Shown: positions 52,180 through 62,100 of the stretch, one piece after another
Numbering within the stretch: the stretch's first letter is position 1
Layout: every line of letters starts with the position of its first letter
NCBI GenBank assembly: GCA_016715425.1
Contig: JADKAC010000002.1
Coordinates: 557,501-621,500 of the forward strand
Source: Bacteroidota bacterium
Lineage (GTDB): Bacteria; Bacteroidota; Bacteroidia; Chitinophagales; BACL12
Direction of reading: 5' to 3'
DNA length: 64,000 nucleotides
Notes under the pieces: generated by a model
Databases searched by the model: none
What the model saw: the letters and a program-made list of their open reading frames with translations, nothing else
Told to the model about the DNA's origin: nothing
Position numbers and translations under genes: made by a program

Positions 52180-52640
52180 AAATTACACGGAGATCACGAA
52201 GGAAAAACACGGAGCTTCACTGAGAAAAAAAATATTTTTAATAAACATGAATTTGATAGAACAACTGCACAAACGTCCTCCCCCTCCTTCGGCGGGTAAA
52301 CAGTTTGAGGGAGGATAAGAGGTGGGTCAAAACACAATAAAGAAGTGCTACAACTTTATTTTAGAAAAAAAACGTGACTATCCGGAGAAATAAATAGAAA
52401 AAAAAATAACCACATAGATAGATACATAAATACATAAATAATATTCTATTTTTTTTCTATGTTCCTATGTGGTTAAAAAATTATATAATTACCCTTATCA
52501 AAATCAAATTGAAAATTACACGGAGATCACGAAGAGAAAAAACACGGAGATCAAGGAGAAAAAATTAACCACATAGATATTTAGATTCATAGATACTATT
52601 CTTTTTTATTCCTATGTTCCTATGTGGTTAAAAAAATTTC
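52180..52640. repeat. Duplicated intergenic repeat pair with imperfect hairpins
   Basis: TTACACGGAGATCACGAAG followed by AAAAACACGGAG occurs at ~52187 and again at ~52514. TAACCACATAGATA...CCTATGTGGTTAAAAAA occurs at ~52409-52480 and ~52566-52634; the ends of each form an inverted repeat (AACCACATAG / CTATGTGGTT). The 52149-52647 spacer contains no gene. Confidence 0.7.
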
Positions 52641-52647
52641 GAAAAAA

Positions 52648-55164
52648 TTATTTCAGCAGAGTAACATTGCCCGCTCGGTTGATACGAATATTCCCTTTTA
52701 AGATTATTTCAGCGGTCCATGCATACACTCCAGTATTTAAATATTGACCTTGAAAAGTACCATCCCAACCTTTATCAATTACATCCGCAGGAACATGTGT
52801 TGCACTGAAAATTAATTTACCCCAACGATCAAATACTTGCAACGATTCTATATATAAAATATCAGGTCCGTAAATAAAGAAGTGATCATTTTTTCCATCG
52901 CCATTTGGAGTAAATGCCGAAGGAGCAAATATGGTTTCATCAGGATCATATGTTACATACACAGTAACATCATCAATTGCAATACATCCATTATCATCTG
53001 TTGATGTTACAAAATAATTTGTTGTTTCAATTGGAAATACAAAAGTACCTGTACAATCCACACAATCAACTCCAATAGCAGGAGACCAAATTACACTGCC
53101 AGCAGGATATGCTTGCAGATAAACACTATCACCAATTATTAATGATTGATCTTCACCCGCATCTACCACATTTTCTGTAACAACAATAAATTGGTTATCT
53201 GTTGCTACACATCCATTCGAATCTGTGTAGGTATAATTAATTGTATATGGACCACCCGTTCCTGCAACAGAAGGTGTAAAATATTCACCTGAAATTCCTT
53301 CACCACTTAACACACCACCTGCAGGAGAAAATGTCAATTCTATTGGATCAGCTTCAAGACATAATTGTGTTGGAGAATTCAAACCTACTAATGGCAACGC
53401 ATTTACAAAAGTGTTTTTATAAATAGTATTTGAGCAACCGGACCCATTTACAAAATCATATTCTATTGTATAAGGACCACCAACACCGGCAAATGCAGGA
53501 TCGAAAATATTATCAGTAATACCGGGTCCGCTGAAAGTACCTCCCGATGGTACAGGAAATAAAATTGAAGAAGAATCATTAATACAATACTCATCATCCA
53601 ACCCTGAAAAATTTACTGCAGGTAAAGGATTTACGTTTAAGGTAATACTTACTATACTATCGCAACCTGCAATTGATTCAAAAGTAAATTCATACACACC
53701 CGCCACTGAATCTACACTACCATCCGGCATTATAAAAGTATCGCCTTCGCAAATTGAAACGGAACCATAGGTTGTAGGAATTATATTAAAATTCAGATGT
53801 GTCGTAATTATGGAATCGCATCCGGAAATTGAAATAAAAGTTGATGTATAATCACCGGCATCAGAAACAATAACACCATCCGGCAAAGTATAAATATCAC
53901 CTTCACAGATTATTGCAACAACGGTAGTTGAATAATTAGAATTTACTATAAGATTTGTGGTGATAATTGAATCGCAACCTTTCATTGAAATTAAATTGCT
54001 TATATATGTTCCGCTAATTGTTGCAGAACTTCCATCAGGTAAAGTATAAAGATCTCCTTCGCAAATAACTGTATCTACTATTGTTGCAAAAGATGAATTC
54101 ACACCCAAATTAGTAGTGATAATGGAATCGCAACCACTTACACTTACAAGATTAGAAAAATATGATCCCGCTATTGTTGCAGTAGCCCCATCAGGTAATA
54201 AGTAAACTTCTCCTTCGCAAATTATTGTATCAATGAATGACTCATAAATTGTATTTACAATTAGGTTGGTCGTAATTATTGAATCACATCCGAATGCACT
54301 TGTTAATGTCGTTGTGTAAATTCCAGAAGTTGAAACAGAACTTCCATCAGGTAAAATATAATCTGCACCATCGCAAATTTCCGCATCAATAGTTGTGGTG
54401 TAACTTGAAATAATATTTAAGTTAGTTGTGATAATTGAATCACATCCGAATGCACTTGTTAATGTTGTTGAATAAATTCCACTTGTTGAAACAGAACTTC
54501 CATCAGGTAAAATATAATCTGCACCATCGCAAATCTCCGCATCAACTGTTGTGGTATAACTTGAAATGATATTTAAGTTAGTGGTGATTATTGAATCACA
54601 TCCAAATGCACTTGATAAAGTTGTTGTGTAAATTCCAGAAGTTGAAACAGAACTTCCATCAGGTAAAATATATTCTGCACCATCGCAAATTTCTGCATCA
54701 ACTGTTGTGGTATAACTTGAAATAATATTTAGGTTGGTGGTGATTATCGAATCACATCCAAATGCACTTGTTAAAGTAGTTGTATAAACTCCACTTGTTG
54801 AAACAGAACTTCCGTCTGGCAAAATATATTCTGCGCCATCGCAAATCTCCGCATCAACTGTTGTGGTATAACTTGAAATGATATTTAAGTTAGTGGTGAT
54901 AATTGAATCACATCCGGAAATTGAAGTAAGTGTTGTTGTGTAAACTCCACTTATCGAAACCGAACTTCCATCGGGTAAAATATATTCTGCACCATCGCAA
55001 ATCTCTGCATCAATAGTTGTTGTGTATGCTGCAATGATATTTAAGTTAGTGGTGATGATTGAATCACATCCGAATGCACTTGTTAATGTCGTAGTGTATG
55101 TTCCCGCAATTGATGTTGTTGATCCATCCGGTAAAATATAATCTGCATTTAATGGCCATCGCAA
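52648..55164 (-). CDS. Giant surface protein, C-terminal part with CHU_C/gliding-motility sorting domain
   Basis: 838 codons; the apparent start at 55164 is an artefact of an 8-bp insertion (TTTAATGG at ~55148-55156) in the repeat. It holds ten 52-residue units (ICDGAEYILPDGSSVSTSGV; GCDSIITTNLNIIS), then three unique Ig-like modules (EYCINDSSSILFPVPSGGTF, LCLEADPIELTFSPAGG, AGEDQSLIIGDSVYLQA) and a complete gliding-motility-associated C-terminal domain (PSAFTPNGDGKNDHFFIYG, LQVFDRWGKLIF, GWDGTFQGQYLNTGVYAW). This domain is the type B T9SS signal used by SprB-like surface adhesins. In the intact gene it would be the end of a ~3700-residue protein whose start is at 63869. Confidence 0.85.
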   Translation of the reverse strand: MRWPLNADYILPDGSTTSIAGTYTTTLTSAFGCDSIITTNLNIIAAYTTTIDAEICDGAEYILPDGSSVSISGVYTTTLTSISGCDSIITTNLNIISSYTTTVDAEICDGAEYILPDGSSVSTSGVYTTTLTSAFGCDSIITTNLNIISSYTTTVDAEICDGAEYILPDGSSVSTSGIYTTTLSSAFGCDSIITTNLNIISSYTTTVDAEICDGADYILPDGSSVSTSGIYSTTLTSAFGCDSIITTNLNIISSYTTTIDAEICDGADYILPDGSSVSTSGIYTTTLTSAFGCDSIITTNLIVNTIYESFIDTIICEGEVYLLPDGATATIAGSYFSNLVSVSGCDSIITTNLGVNSSFATIVDTVICEGDLYTLPDGSSATISGTYISNLISMKGCDSIITTNLIVNSNYSTTVVAIICEGDIYTLPDGVIVSDAGDYTSTFISISGCDSIITTHLNFNIIPTTYGSVSICEGDTFIMPDGSVDSVAGVYEFTFESIAGCDSIVSITLNVNPLPAVNFSGLDDEYCINDSSSILFPVPSGGTFSGPGITDNIFDPAFAGVGGPYTIEYDFVNGSGCSNTIYKNTFVNALPLVGLNSPTQLCLEADPIELTFSPAGGVLSGEGISGEYFTPSVAGTGGPYTINYTYTDSNGCVATDNQFIVVTENVVDAGEDQSLIIGDSVYLQAYPAGSVIWSPAIGVDCVDCTGTFVFPIETTNYFVTSTDDNGCIAIDDVTVYVTYDPDETIFAPSAFTPNGDGKNDHFFIYGPDILYIESLQVFDRWGKLIFSATHVPADVIDKGWDGTFQGQYLNTGVYAWTAEIILKGNIRINRAGNVTLLK

Positions 55165-56546
55165 ATTTCTGCATCAACGGTTGTGGAATAACTTGAAATA
55201 ATATTTAAGTTGGTTGTAATAATCGAATCACATCCGAATACACTTATTAATGTTGTTGAATAAATTCCTGCAATTGATGTTGTTGTTCCATCAGGTAAAA
55301 TATAATCTGCACCATCACATATTTCCGCATCAATAGTTGTGGAATAACTTGAAATAATATTTAAGTTAGTGGTGATAATTGAATCACATCCGAATACACT
55401 TATTAATGTTGTTGAATAAATTCCTGCAATTGATGTTGTTGTTCCATCAGGTAAAATATAATCTGCACCATCACATATTTCCGCATCAACTGTTGTGGTA
55501 TAACTTGAAATAATATTTAAGTTGGTTGTGATAATCGAATCACATCCGAATACACTTATTAATGTTGTTGAATAAATTCCTGCAATTGATGTTGTTGTTC
55601 CATCAGGTAAAATATAATCTGCACCATCGCAAATCTCCGCATCAACTGTTGTGGAATAACTTGAAATAATATTTAAGTTGGTGGTGATGATTGAATCACA
55701 TCCAAATGCACTTGTCAATGTCGTAGTGTATGTTCCCGCAATTGATGTTGTTGATCCATCAGGTAAAATATATTCTGCATCATCACATATTTCCGCATCA
55801 ACTGTTGTGGTATAACTTGAAATAATATTTAAGTTGGTGGTGATGATTGAATCACATCCGAATACACTTATTAATGTTGTTGAATAAATTCCTGCGATTG
55901 ATGTTGTTGTTCCATCCGGTAAAATATATTCCGCACCATCGCAAATCTCTGCATCAACAGTTGTGGTGTAACTTGAAATAATATTTAAGTTGGTGGTGAT
56001 GATTGAATCACATCCTGATATTGAAGTAAGCGTTGTTGAATAAGTACCGCTTATAGAAACCAAACTTCCATCAGGTAAAATATATTCTGCGCCATCACAT
56101 ATCTCCGCATCAACGGTTGTAGTGTAACTTGAAATTATATTTAAGTTGGTGGTGATTATTGAATCACATCCGAATGCACTTGTTAATGTCGTAGTGTATG
56201 TTCCCGCAATTGATGTTGTTGATCCATCAGGTAAAATATATTCTGCACCATCGCAAATTTCTGCATCAACGGTTGTGGAATAACTTGAAATAATATTTAA
56301 GTTGGTGGTGATAATTGAATCACATCCAAATGCACTTGTTAATGTCGTAGTGTATGTTCCCGCAATTGATGTTGTTGTTCCATCAGGTAAAATATAATCT
56401 GCGCCATCGCATATCTCCGCATCAATTGTTGTGGTATAACTTGAAATGATATTTAAGTTAGTTGTGATAATTGAATCACATCCGGAAATTGAAGTAAGTG
56501 TTGTTGTGTAAACTCCACTTGTTGAAACAGAACTTCCATCAGGCAA
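55149..56546 (-). CDS. Giant surface protein, repeat fragment B
   Basis: The open frame carries only 52-residue units of the ICDGADYILPDGTTTSIAG / SAFGCDSIITTNLNIISSY type. The nominal start at 56546 is merely the first TTG in the frame; the repeat frame is open without interruption up to the stop at 57012, so the real fragment is 55149-57010 with about 12 units. It ends at the 8-bp insertion at ~55150. No start signal of its own. Part of the single gene 52648-63869. Confidence 0.7.
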   Translation of the reverse strand: MPDGSSVSTSGVYTTTLTSISGCDSIITTNLNIISSYTTTIDAEICDGADYILPDGTTTSIAGTYTTTLTSAFGCDSIITTNLNIISSYSTTVDAEICDGAEYILPDGSTTSIAGTYTTTLTSAFGCDSIITTNLNIISSYTTTVDAEICDGAEYILPDGSLVSISGTYSTTLTSISGCDSIITTNLNIISSYTTTVDAEICDGAEYILPDGTTTSIAGIYSTTLISVFGCDSIITTNLNIISSYTTTVDAEICDDAEYILPDGSTTSIAGTYTTTLTSAFGCDSIITTNLNIISSYSTTVDAEICDGADYILPDGTTTSIAGIYSTTLISVFGCDSIITTNLNIISSYTTTVDAEICDGADYILPDGTTTSIAGIYSTTLISVFGCDSIITTNLNIISSYSTTIDAEICDGADYILPDGTTTSIAGIYSTTLISVFGCDSIITTNLNIISSYSTTVDAEICDGH

Positions 56547-57011
56547 AATATATTCTGCACCATCGCAAATCTCCGCATCAATAGTTGTGGTATAACTTGA
56601 AATGATATTTAAGTTAGTGGTGATAATGGAATCACATCCGGAAATTGAAGTAAGTGTTGTTGTGTAAACTCCACTTGTCGAAACAGAACTTCCATCCGGT
56701 AAAATATAATCTGCACCATCGCAAATTTCTGCATCAACTGTTGTTGTGTATGCTGCAATAATATTTAAGTTGGTGGTTATAATTGAATCACATCCAAATG
56801 CACTTGATAAAGTTGTTGTGTAAATTCCAGAAGTTGAAACAGAACTTCCGTCAGGTAAAATATAATCTGCACCATCACAAATCTCCGCATCAACTGTCGT
56901 GGTATAACTTGAAATAATATTTAAGTTGGTTGTGATGATTGAATCACATCCGAATATTGAAGAGAGTGTTGTAGAATAAATCCTGTTGAGTCCACGGAAT
57001 AATTCAAAATT

Positions 57012-57644
57012 CTACACATATCTCGCATCAATAGTTGTAGTATAACTTGAAATTATATTTAAGTTGGTGGTGATGATTGAATCACATCCGAATGCACTTG
57101 TTAATGTAGTTGAATAAACACCACTTGTCGAAACCGAACTTCCATCAGGTAAAATATATTCTGCACCATCGCAAATTTCTGCATCAATAGTTGTTGTGTA
57201 ACTTGATGGGGGGGTACCCTCGGTAAAAAATTCTGCACCATCGCAAATTTCTGCATCAACGGTTGTAGAATAACTTGAAATAATATTTAAGTTAGTTGTG
57301 ATGATTGAATCACATCCGAATGCACTTGTTAATGTTGTTGTGTATGTTCCCGCAATTGATGTTGTTGTTCCATCAGGTAAAATATAATCTGCACCATCAC
57401 ATATTTCCGCATCAATAGTTGTGGAATAACTTGAAATAATATTTAAGTTAGTTGTGATAATTGAATCACATCCGAATGCACTTGTTAATGTGGTGGTATA
57501 AACTCCCGCAGTTGATGTTGTTGTTCCATCAGGTAAAATATAATCTGCGCCATCACAAATCTCCGCATCAACTGTTGTGGTATAACTTGAAATAATATTT
57601 AAGTTGGTGGTGATGATTGAATCACATCCAAATGCACTTGTCAA
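57012..57644 (-). CDS. Giant surface protein, repeat fragment C
   Basis: Same 52-residue units. The frame is in fact open from ~58320 to 57012 (~8 units); 57644 is only the first TTG codon. One unit is collapsed to 24 codons at 57205-57232, where the foreign-looking GATGGGGGGGTACCCTCGG replaces most of the unit, still in frame. The fragment ends at a TAG (57012-57014) inside a non-repeat scrap and is in the same frame as fragment B. Part of the single gene 52648-63869. Confidence 0.65.
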   Translation of the reverse strand: MTSAFGCDSIITTNLNIISSYTTTVDAEICDGADYILPDGTTTSTAGVYTTTLTSAFGCDSIITTNLNIISSYSTTIDAEICDGADYILPDGTTTSIAGTYTTTLTSAFGCDSIITTNLNIISSYSTTVDAEICDGAEFFTEGTPPSSYTTTIDAEICDGAEYILPDGSSVSTSGVYSTTLTSAFGCDSIITTNLNIISSYTTTIDARYV

Positions 57645-58319
57645 TGTCGTAGTGTATGTTCCCGCAATTGATGTTGTTGATCCATCAGGTAAAATATATT
57701 CTGCATCATCACATATTTCCGCATCAACTGTTGTGGTATAACTTGAAATAATATTTAAGTTGGTGGTGATGATTGAATCACATCCAAATGCACTTGTTAA
57801 TGTCGTTGAATAAGTGCCGCTTGTTGAAACAGAAGTTCCATCAGGTAAAATATAATCTGCACCATCGCATATCTCCGCATCAACTGTTTCTGAATAAACA
57901 GGATTTACTAAAAGATTTGTTGTGATTATAGAATCGCAACCGTTGATAGAAATTAAATTGCTTACATAAATTCCGCTTGTTGTTTCCGAACTTCCATCGG
58001 GTAATAAATATGTTTCGCCATCGCAGATTGTTGCATCAACTGTTTCTGAATAAATTGGATGTACTAAAAGATTTGTGGTGATAATAGAATCGCATCCATT
58101 GATTGAAATTAAATTGCTTACATAAATTCCAGTTGTTGATTCGGTTGTTCCATCAGGTAATAAATAAGTTTCGCCATCGCAGATTGTTGCATCAACTGTT
58201 TCTGAGTAAATTGGATTTATTAAAAGATTAGTTGTGATAATGGAATCGCAACCGTTGATAGAAATTAAATTGCTTAAATTAGTTGGAGTTGCTTTGTGGT
58301 CCTCAGGTAAAGTATGTTC

Positions 58320-59100
58320 CCCATTTCTGCATCAACTGTTTCAGAATAAATCGGATGTACTAAAAGATTTGAGGTGATAATGGAATCGCATCCGGAAATA
58401 CTTACAAGATTTGAAACATAAATCCCACTTGTTGTTTCCGAACTTCCATCAGGTAATAAATAAGTTTCGCCATCGCAGATTGTTGCATCAACTGCTTCTG
58501 AGTAAATTGGATTTATTAAAAGATTAGTTGTGATAATCGAATCGCAACCGTTGATAGAAATTAAATTGCTTACATAAACTCCGGATGTTGTTTCTGTTGA
58601 TCCATCAGGTAATAAATAAGTTTCGCCTTCACAGATTTCTGCATCAACTGTTTCAGAATAAATCGGATGTACTAAAAGATTTGTGGTGATAGTAGAATCA
58701 CAGCCATTGATAGAAATTAAATTGCTTACATAAATTCCAGTTGTTGATTCGGTTGATCCATCAGGTAATAAATAAGTTTCGCCTTCACAGATTTCTGCAT
58801 CAACTGTTTCTGAATAAATTGGATTTACAATTAAGTTGGTTGTAATGATCGAATCGCAACCGTTGATAGAAATTAAATTGCTTACATATATTCCAGTTGT
58901 TGATTCCGAACTTCCGTCGGGTAATACATATGTTTCGCCATCGCAGATTGTTGCATCAACTGTTTCTGAATAAATTGGATGTACTAAAAGATTAGTTGTG
59001 ATAATGGAATCACAACCGTTGATAGAAATTAAATTGCTTACATATATTCCAGTTGTTGATTCCGAACTTCCGTCGGGTAATACATATGTTTCGCCATCGC
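58320..59100 (-). pseudogene. Giant surface protein, repeat fragment D (no start codon)
   Basis: Five 52-residue units (ICDGETYLLPDGTTESTTGI; SINGCDSIITTNLL) in continuous frame with 156-bp spacing of landmarks (58471, 58627, 58783, 58939, 59095). It is separated from fragment C by a net 16-bp loss at ~58276-58330 and from fragment E by a net 11-bp loss at ~59101-59120. It contains no start codon and would be missed by gene callers. Confidence 0.65.
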
Positions 59101-62100
59101 AATTTAAATTGTTTGAAAATTGGATTTATTAAAAGATTTGTAGTGATAATTGAATCGCATCCATTGATTGAAATTAAATTGCTTACATAAATTCCAGTTG
59201 TTGATTCGGTTGTTCCGTCAGGTAATAAATATGTTTCGCCTTCACAGATTTCTGCATCAACTGTTTCAGAATAAATTGGATGTACTAAAAGATTTGTGGT
59301 GATAATGGAATCGCAACCGTTGATAGAAACTAAATTGCTTATATAAATTCCAGTTGTTGTTTCGGTTGATCCATCAGGCAAAGTATATGTTTCGCCATCG
59401 CAAATCTCTGCATCAACTGTTTCAGAATAAATCGGATTTACTAAAAGATTAGTTGTGATAATAGAATCGCAACCGTTGATAGAAATTAAATTGCTTATAT
59501 AAATTCCACTTGTTGTTTCCGAACTTCCATCAGGTAATAAATATGTTTCGCCTTCACAGATTTCTGCATCAATAGTTTCAGAATAAATTGGATGTACTAA
59601 AAGATTTGTGGTGATAATGGAATCGCAACCATTGATAGAAATTAAATTGCTTACATAAATTCCAGTTGTTGTTTCGGTTGATCCATCAGGTAAAGTATAT
59701 GTTTCGCCTTCGCAAATCTCTGCATCAACTGTTTCAGAATAAATCGGATGGACTAAAAGATTAGTTGTGATAATAGAATCGCAACCGTTGATAGAAACTA
59801 AATTGCTTATATAAATTCCAGTTGTTGATTCGGTTGTTCCATCAGGTAATAAATAAGTTTCGCCATCGCAGATTGTTGCATCAACTGTTTCTGAGTAAAT
59901 TGGATTTATTAAAAGATTAGTTGTGATAATAGAATCGCAACCATTGATTGAAATTAAATTGCTTATATAAATTCCAGTTGTTGATTCGGTTGTTCCATCA
60001 GGTAATAAATAAGTTTCGCCATCGCAGATTGTTGCATCAACTATTTCTGAATAAACAGGATTTACTAAAAGATTTGTTGTGATAGTAGAATCGCAACCAT
60101 TGATTGAAATTAAATTGCTTACATAAATTCCAGTTGTTGATTCGGTTGATCCATCAGGTAATAAATAAGTTTCACCTTCACAGATTTCTGCATCAATAGT
60201 TTCAGAATAAATCGGATGTACTAAAAGATTTGTGGTGATAGTAGAATCACAGCCATTGATAGAAATTAAATTGCTTACATAAATTCCAGTTGTTGTTTCG
60301 GTTGATCCGTCAGGTAATAAATATGTTTCGCCTTCACAGATTGTTGCATCAACTGTTTCTGAGTAAATTGGATTTATTAAAAGATTTGTAGTGATAATAG
60401 AATCGCATCCATTGATTGAAATTAAATTGCTTACATAAATTCCGCTTGTTGTTTCGGTTGATCCATCAGGTAAAGTATATGTTTCGCCTTCGCAAATCTC
60501 TGCATCAATTGATGATGCATAAGAAGTGTTTACGGAAAGATTAGTAATAATGGTTGAATCACATCCTAAATCAGTTGATAATGTTACTGAATAAGTTCCG
60601 GCAGTTGTAACAATGCTTCCATCGGGCAATATATAATTTTCTCCCACACAAATTGTATCATCCAAAGCAGAAGCATAACTTGGATTGAAAGTTACATTAC
60701 TAACAACAACACTATCACATCCGGTAATGGCAGTTAAAAAACTGGTGTATGAACCATTGGCATAAACAGTTGTGCCATCAGGTAAAACATAAATTTCACC
60801 ATAGCACATTGTAATATCTTCCGATAAATCGTAATTAGGATTAACTATTAAAGTAGTTTCAATGATTGAATCGCAACCTGATATGGAAGGAATGACGGTA
60901 TTATATATCCCCGAAACATCTACAGCAGAACCATCCGGCAATTCATAATAATCTTCTTCGCAAATTTCTGCATTTACATAATTTGTGCTTACCGGATTCA
61001 CGGTTAAAAGTGTTGTAATAATACTATCACAACCATTTATTGTAGAAAGCACTATCGGATAAGTGCCGGAAGAAAATACAGTTGTTGCATCAGGTAATAT
61101 AAATCCTTCGCCATCACAAATTTCGATATCCACTAATGCAGAATACACCGGATTAATTGTGATAGTGGTAGTAATAATACTATCGCATCCATTGATAGTT
61201 AAAAATGCATCAGTATAAATTCCGGCTGCATTTACGATAGAACCGCCTGGTAATAAATAATTATCACCATCACATAATTCTACATCGTTTGCAATGCTAT
61301 AACCTACATCTATTGTTACTACAAAATCTGCAGTTGCAGAAGCACAACCACCCGAGGCAGCAATAGAATTTGTGATAATATAAGTACCCGGTGTACTGCC
61401 ATCTAAATCAATTTTTCCAGAGGCGGAATTAATAACTATTCCTGCAGGTGTTGCAATGAAATATCCGGAAGAAGCACCCGCTGCAAATATGGGTAATGGA
61501 TCAATTTCATAACTGCAATATGTGGTAGAAGCATAACTAAAATCTGCCAACGGCGCATCTGTTATTGTAATTGTTTGAGTATCAATTTGAGGACAAACAC
61601 CTAATGTTGTATAGGTAATTGTGTAGGTTCCAATTCCTGTTGTACTTAAATCTATTTCTCCTGTTGCGGTAGAAATAAAATCTACACCTACTCCACCAAA
61701 AATTCCCCCTGATAATCCTGTTATTGTTGGAATAGGATCAGTAGCTGTTTCGCAAAATGTGGAAGAAGCATAGCTAAAGGATGCGTCATCGGATTCAACA
61801 ATTGTAATGGAATAAGTATCACTTACATCCGGACAAGAAACGGTACCTGCAATAAAATTTGTAATGGTATATGTTCCGGGAGTAGATGCGCTTAAATCAA
61901 TTTCTCCCGTACTTGAATTTATTATTAATCCGGACGGAGTTGCACTCCAAACACCGGAAGTAGAACCCGGAGCTAAAACCGGAGTTGGGTCTGTTTCATC
62001 AGCACAAAATGGTGAACCGCTATAAGTAAATGTAGCAAATGCTTCGGGTACAAAAGTTACTGTGGCAGTTTCAGTTGTAGAACATCCTGCAGTTTCTGTT

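Larger units (their letters stand above)
53620..61290 (-). repeat. Forty-nine tandem 156-bp (52-residue) units in the giant surface gene
   Basis: Landmark CATCGC/CATCAC (coding for CDG) recurs every 156 bp. I count 14 units in fragment E, 5 in D, about 8 in C, about 12 in B and 10 in A. Each unit has two cysteines (ICDG and GCDS). Outer units are diverged; inner ones form two near-identical blocks, one around ISINGCDS/PIYSETVDA (57.9-60.5 kb), the other around SAFGCDS/ISSYTTTVDA (54.3-57.9 kb). Confidence 0.9.

Noticed and set aside
53620..61290. CRISPR-like regular spacing
   Set aside because: The 156-bp period is coding, with no short repeat plus unique spacer alternation and no cas genes.
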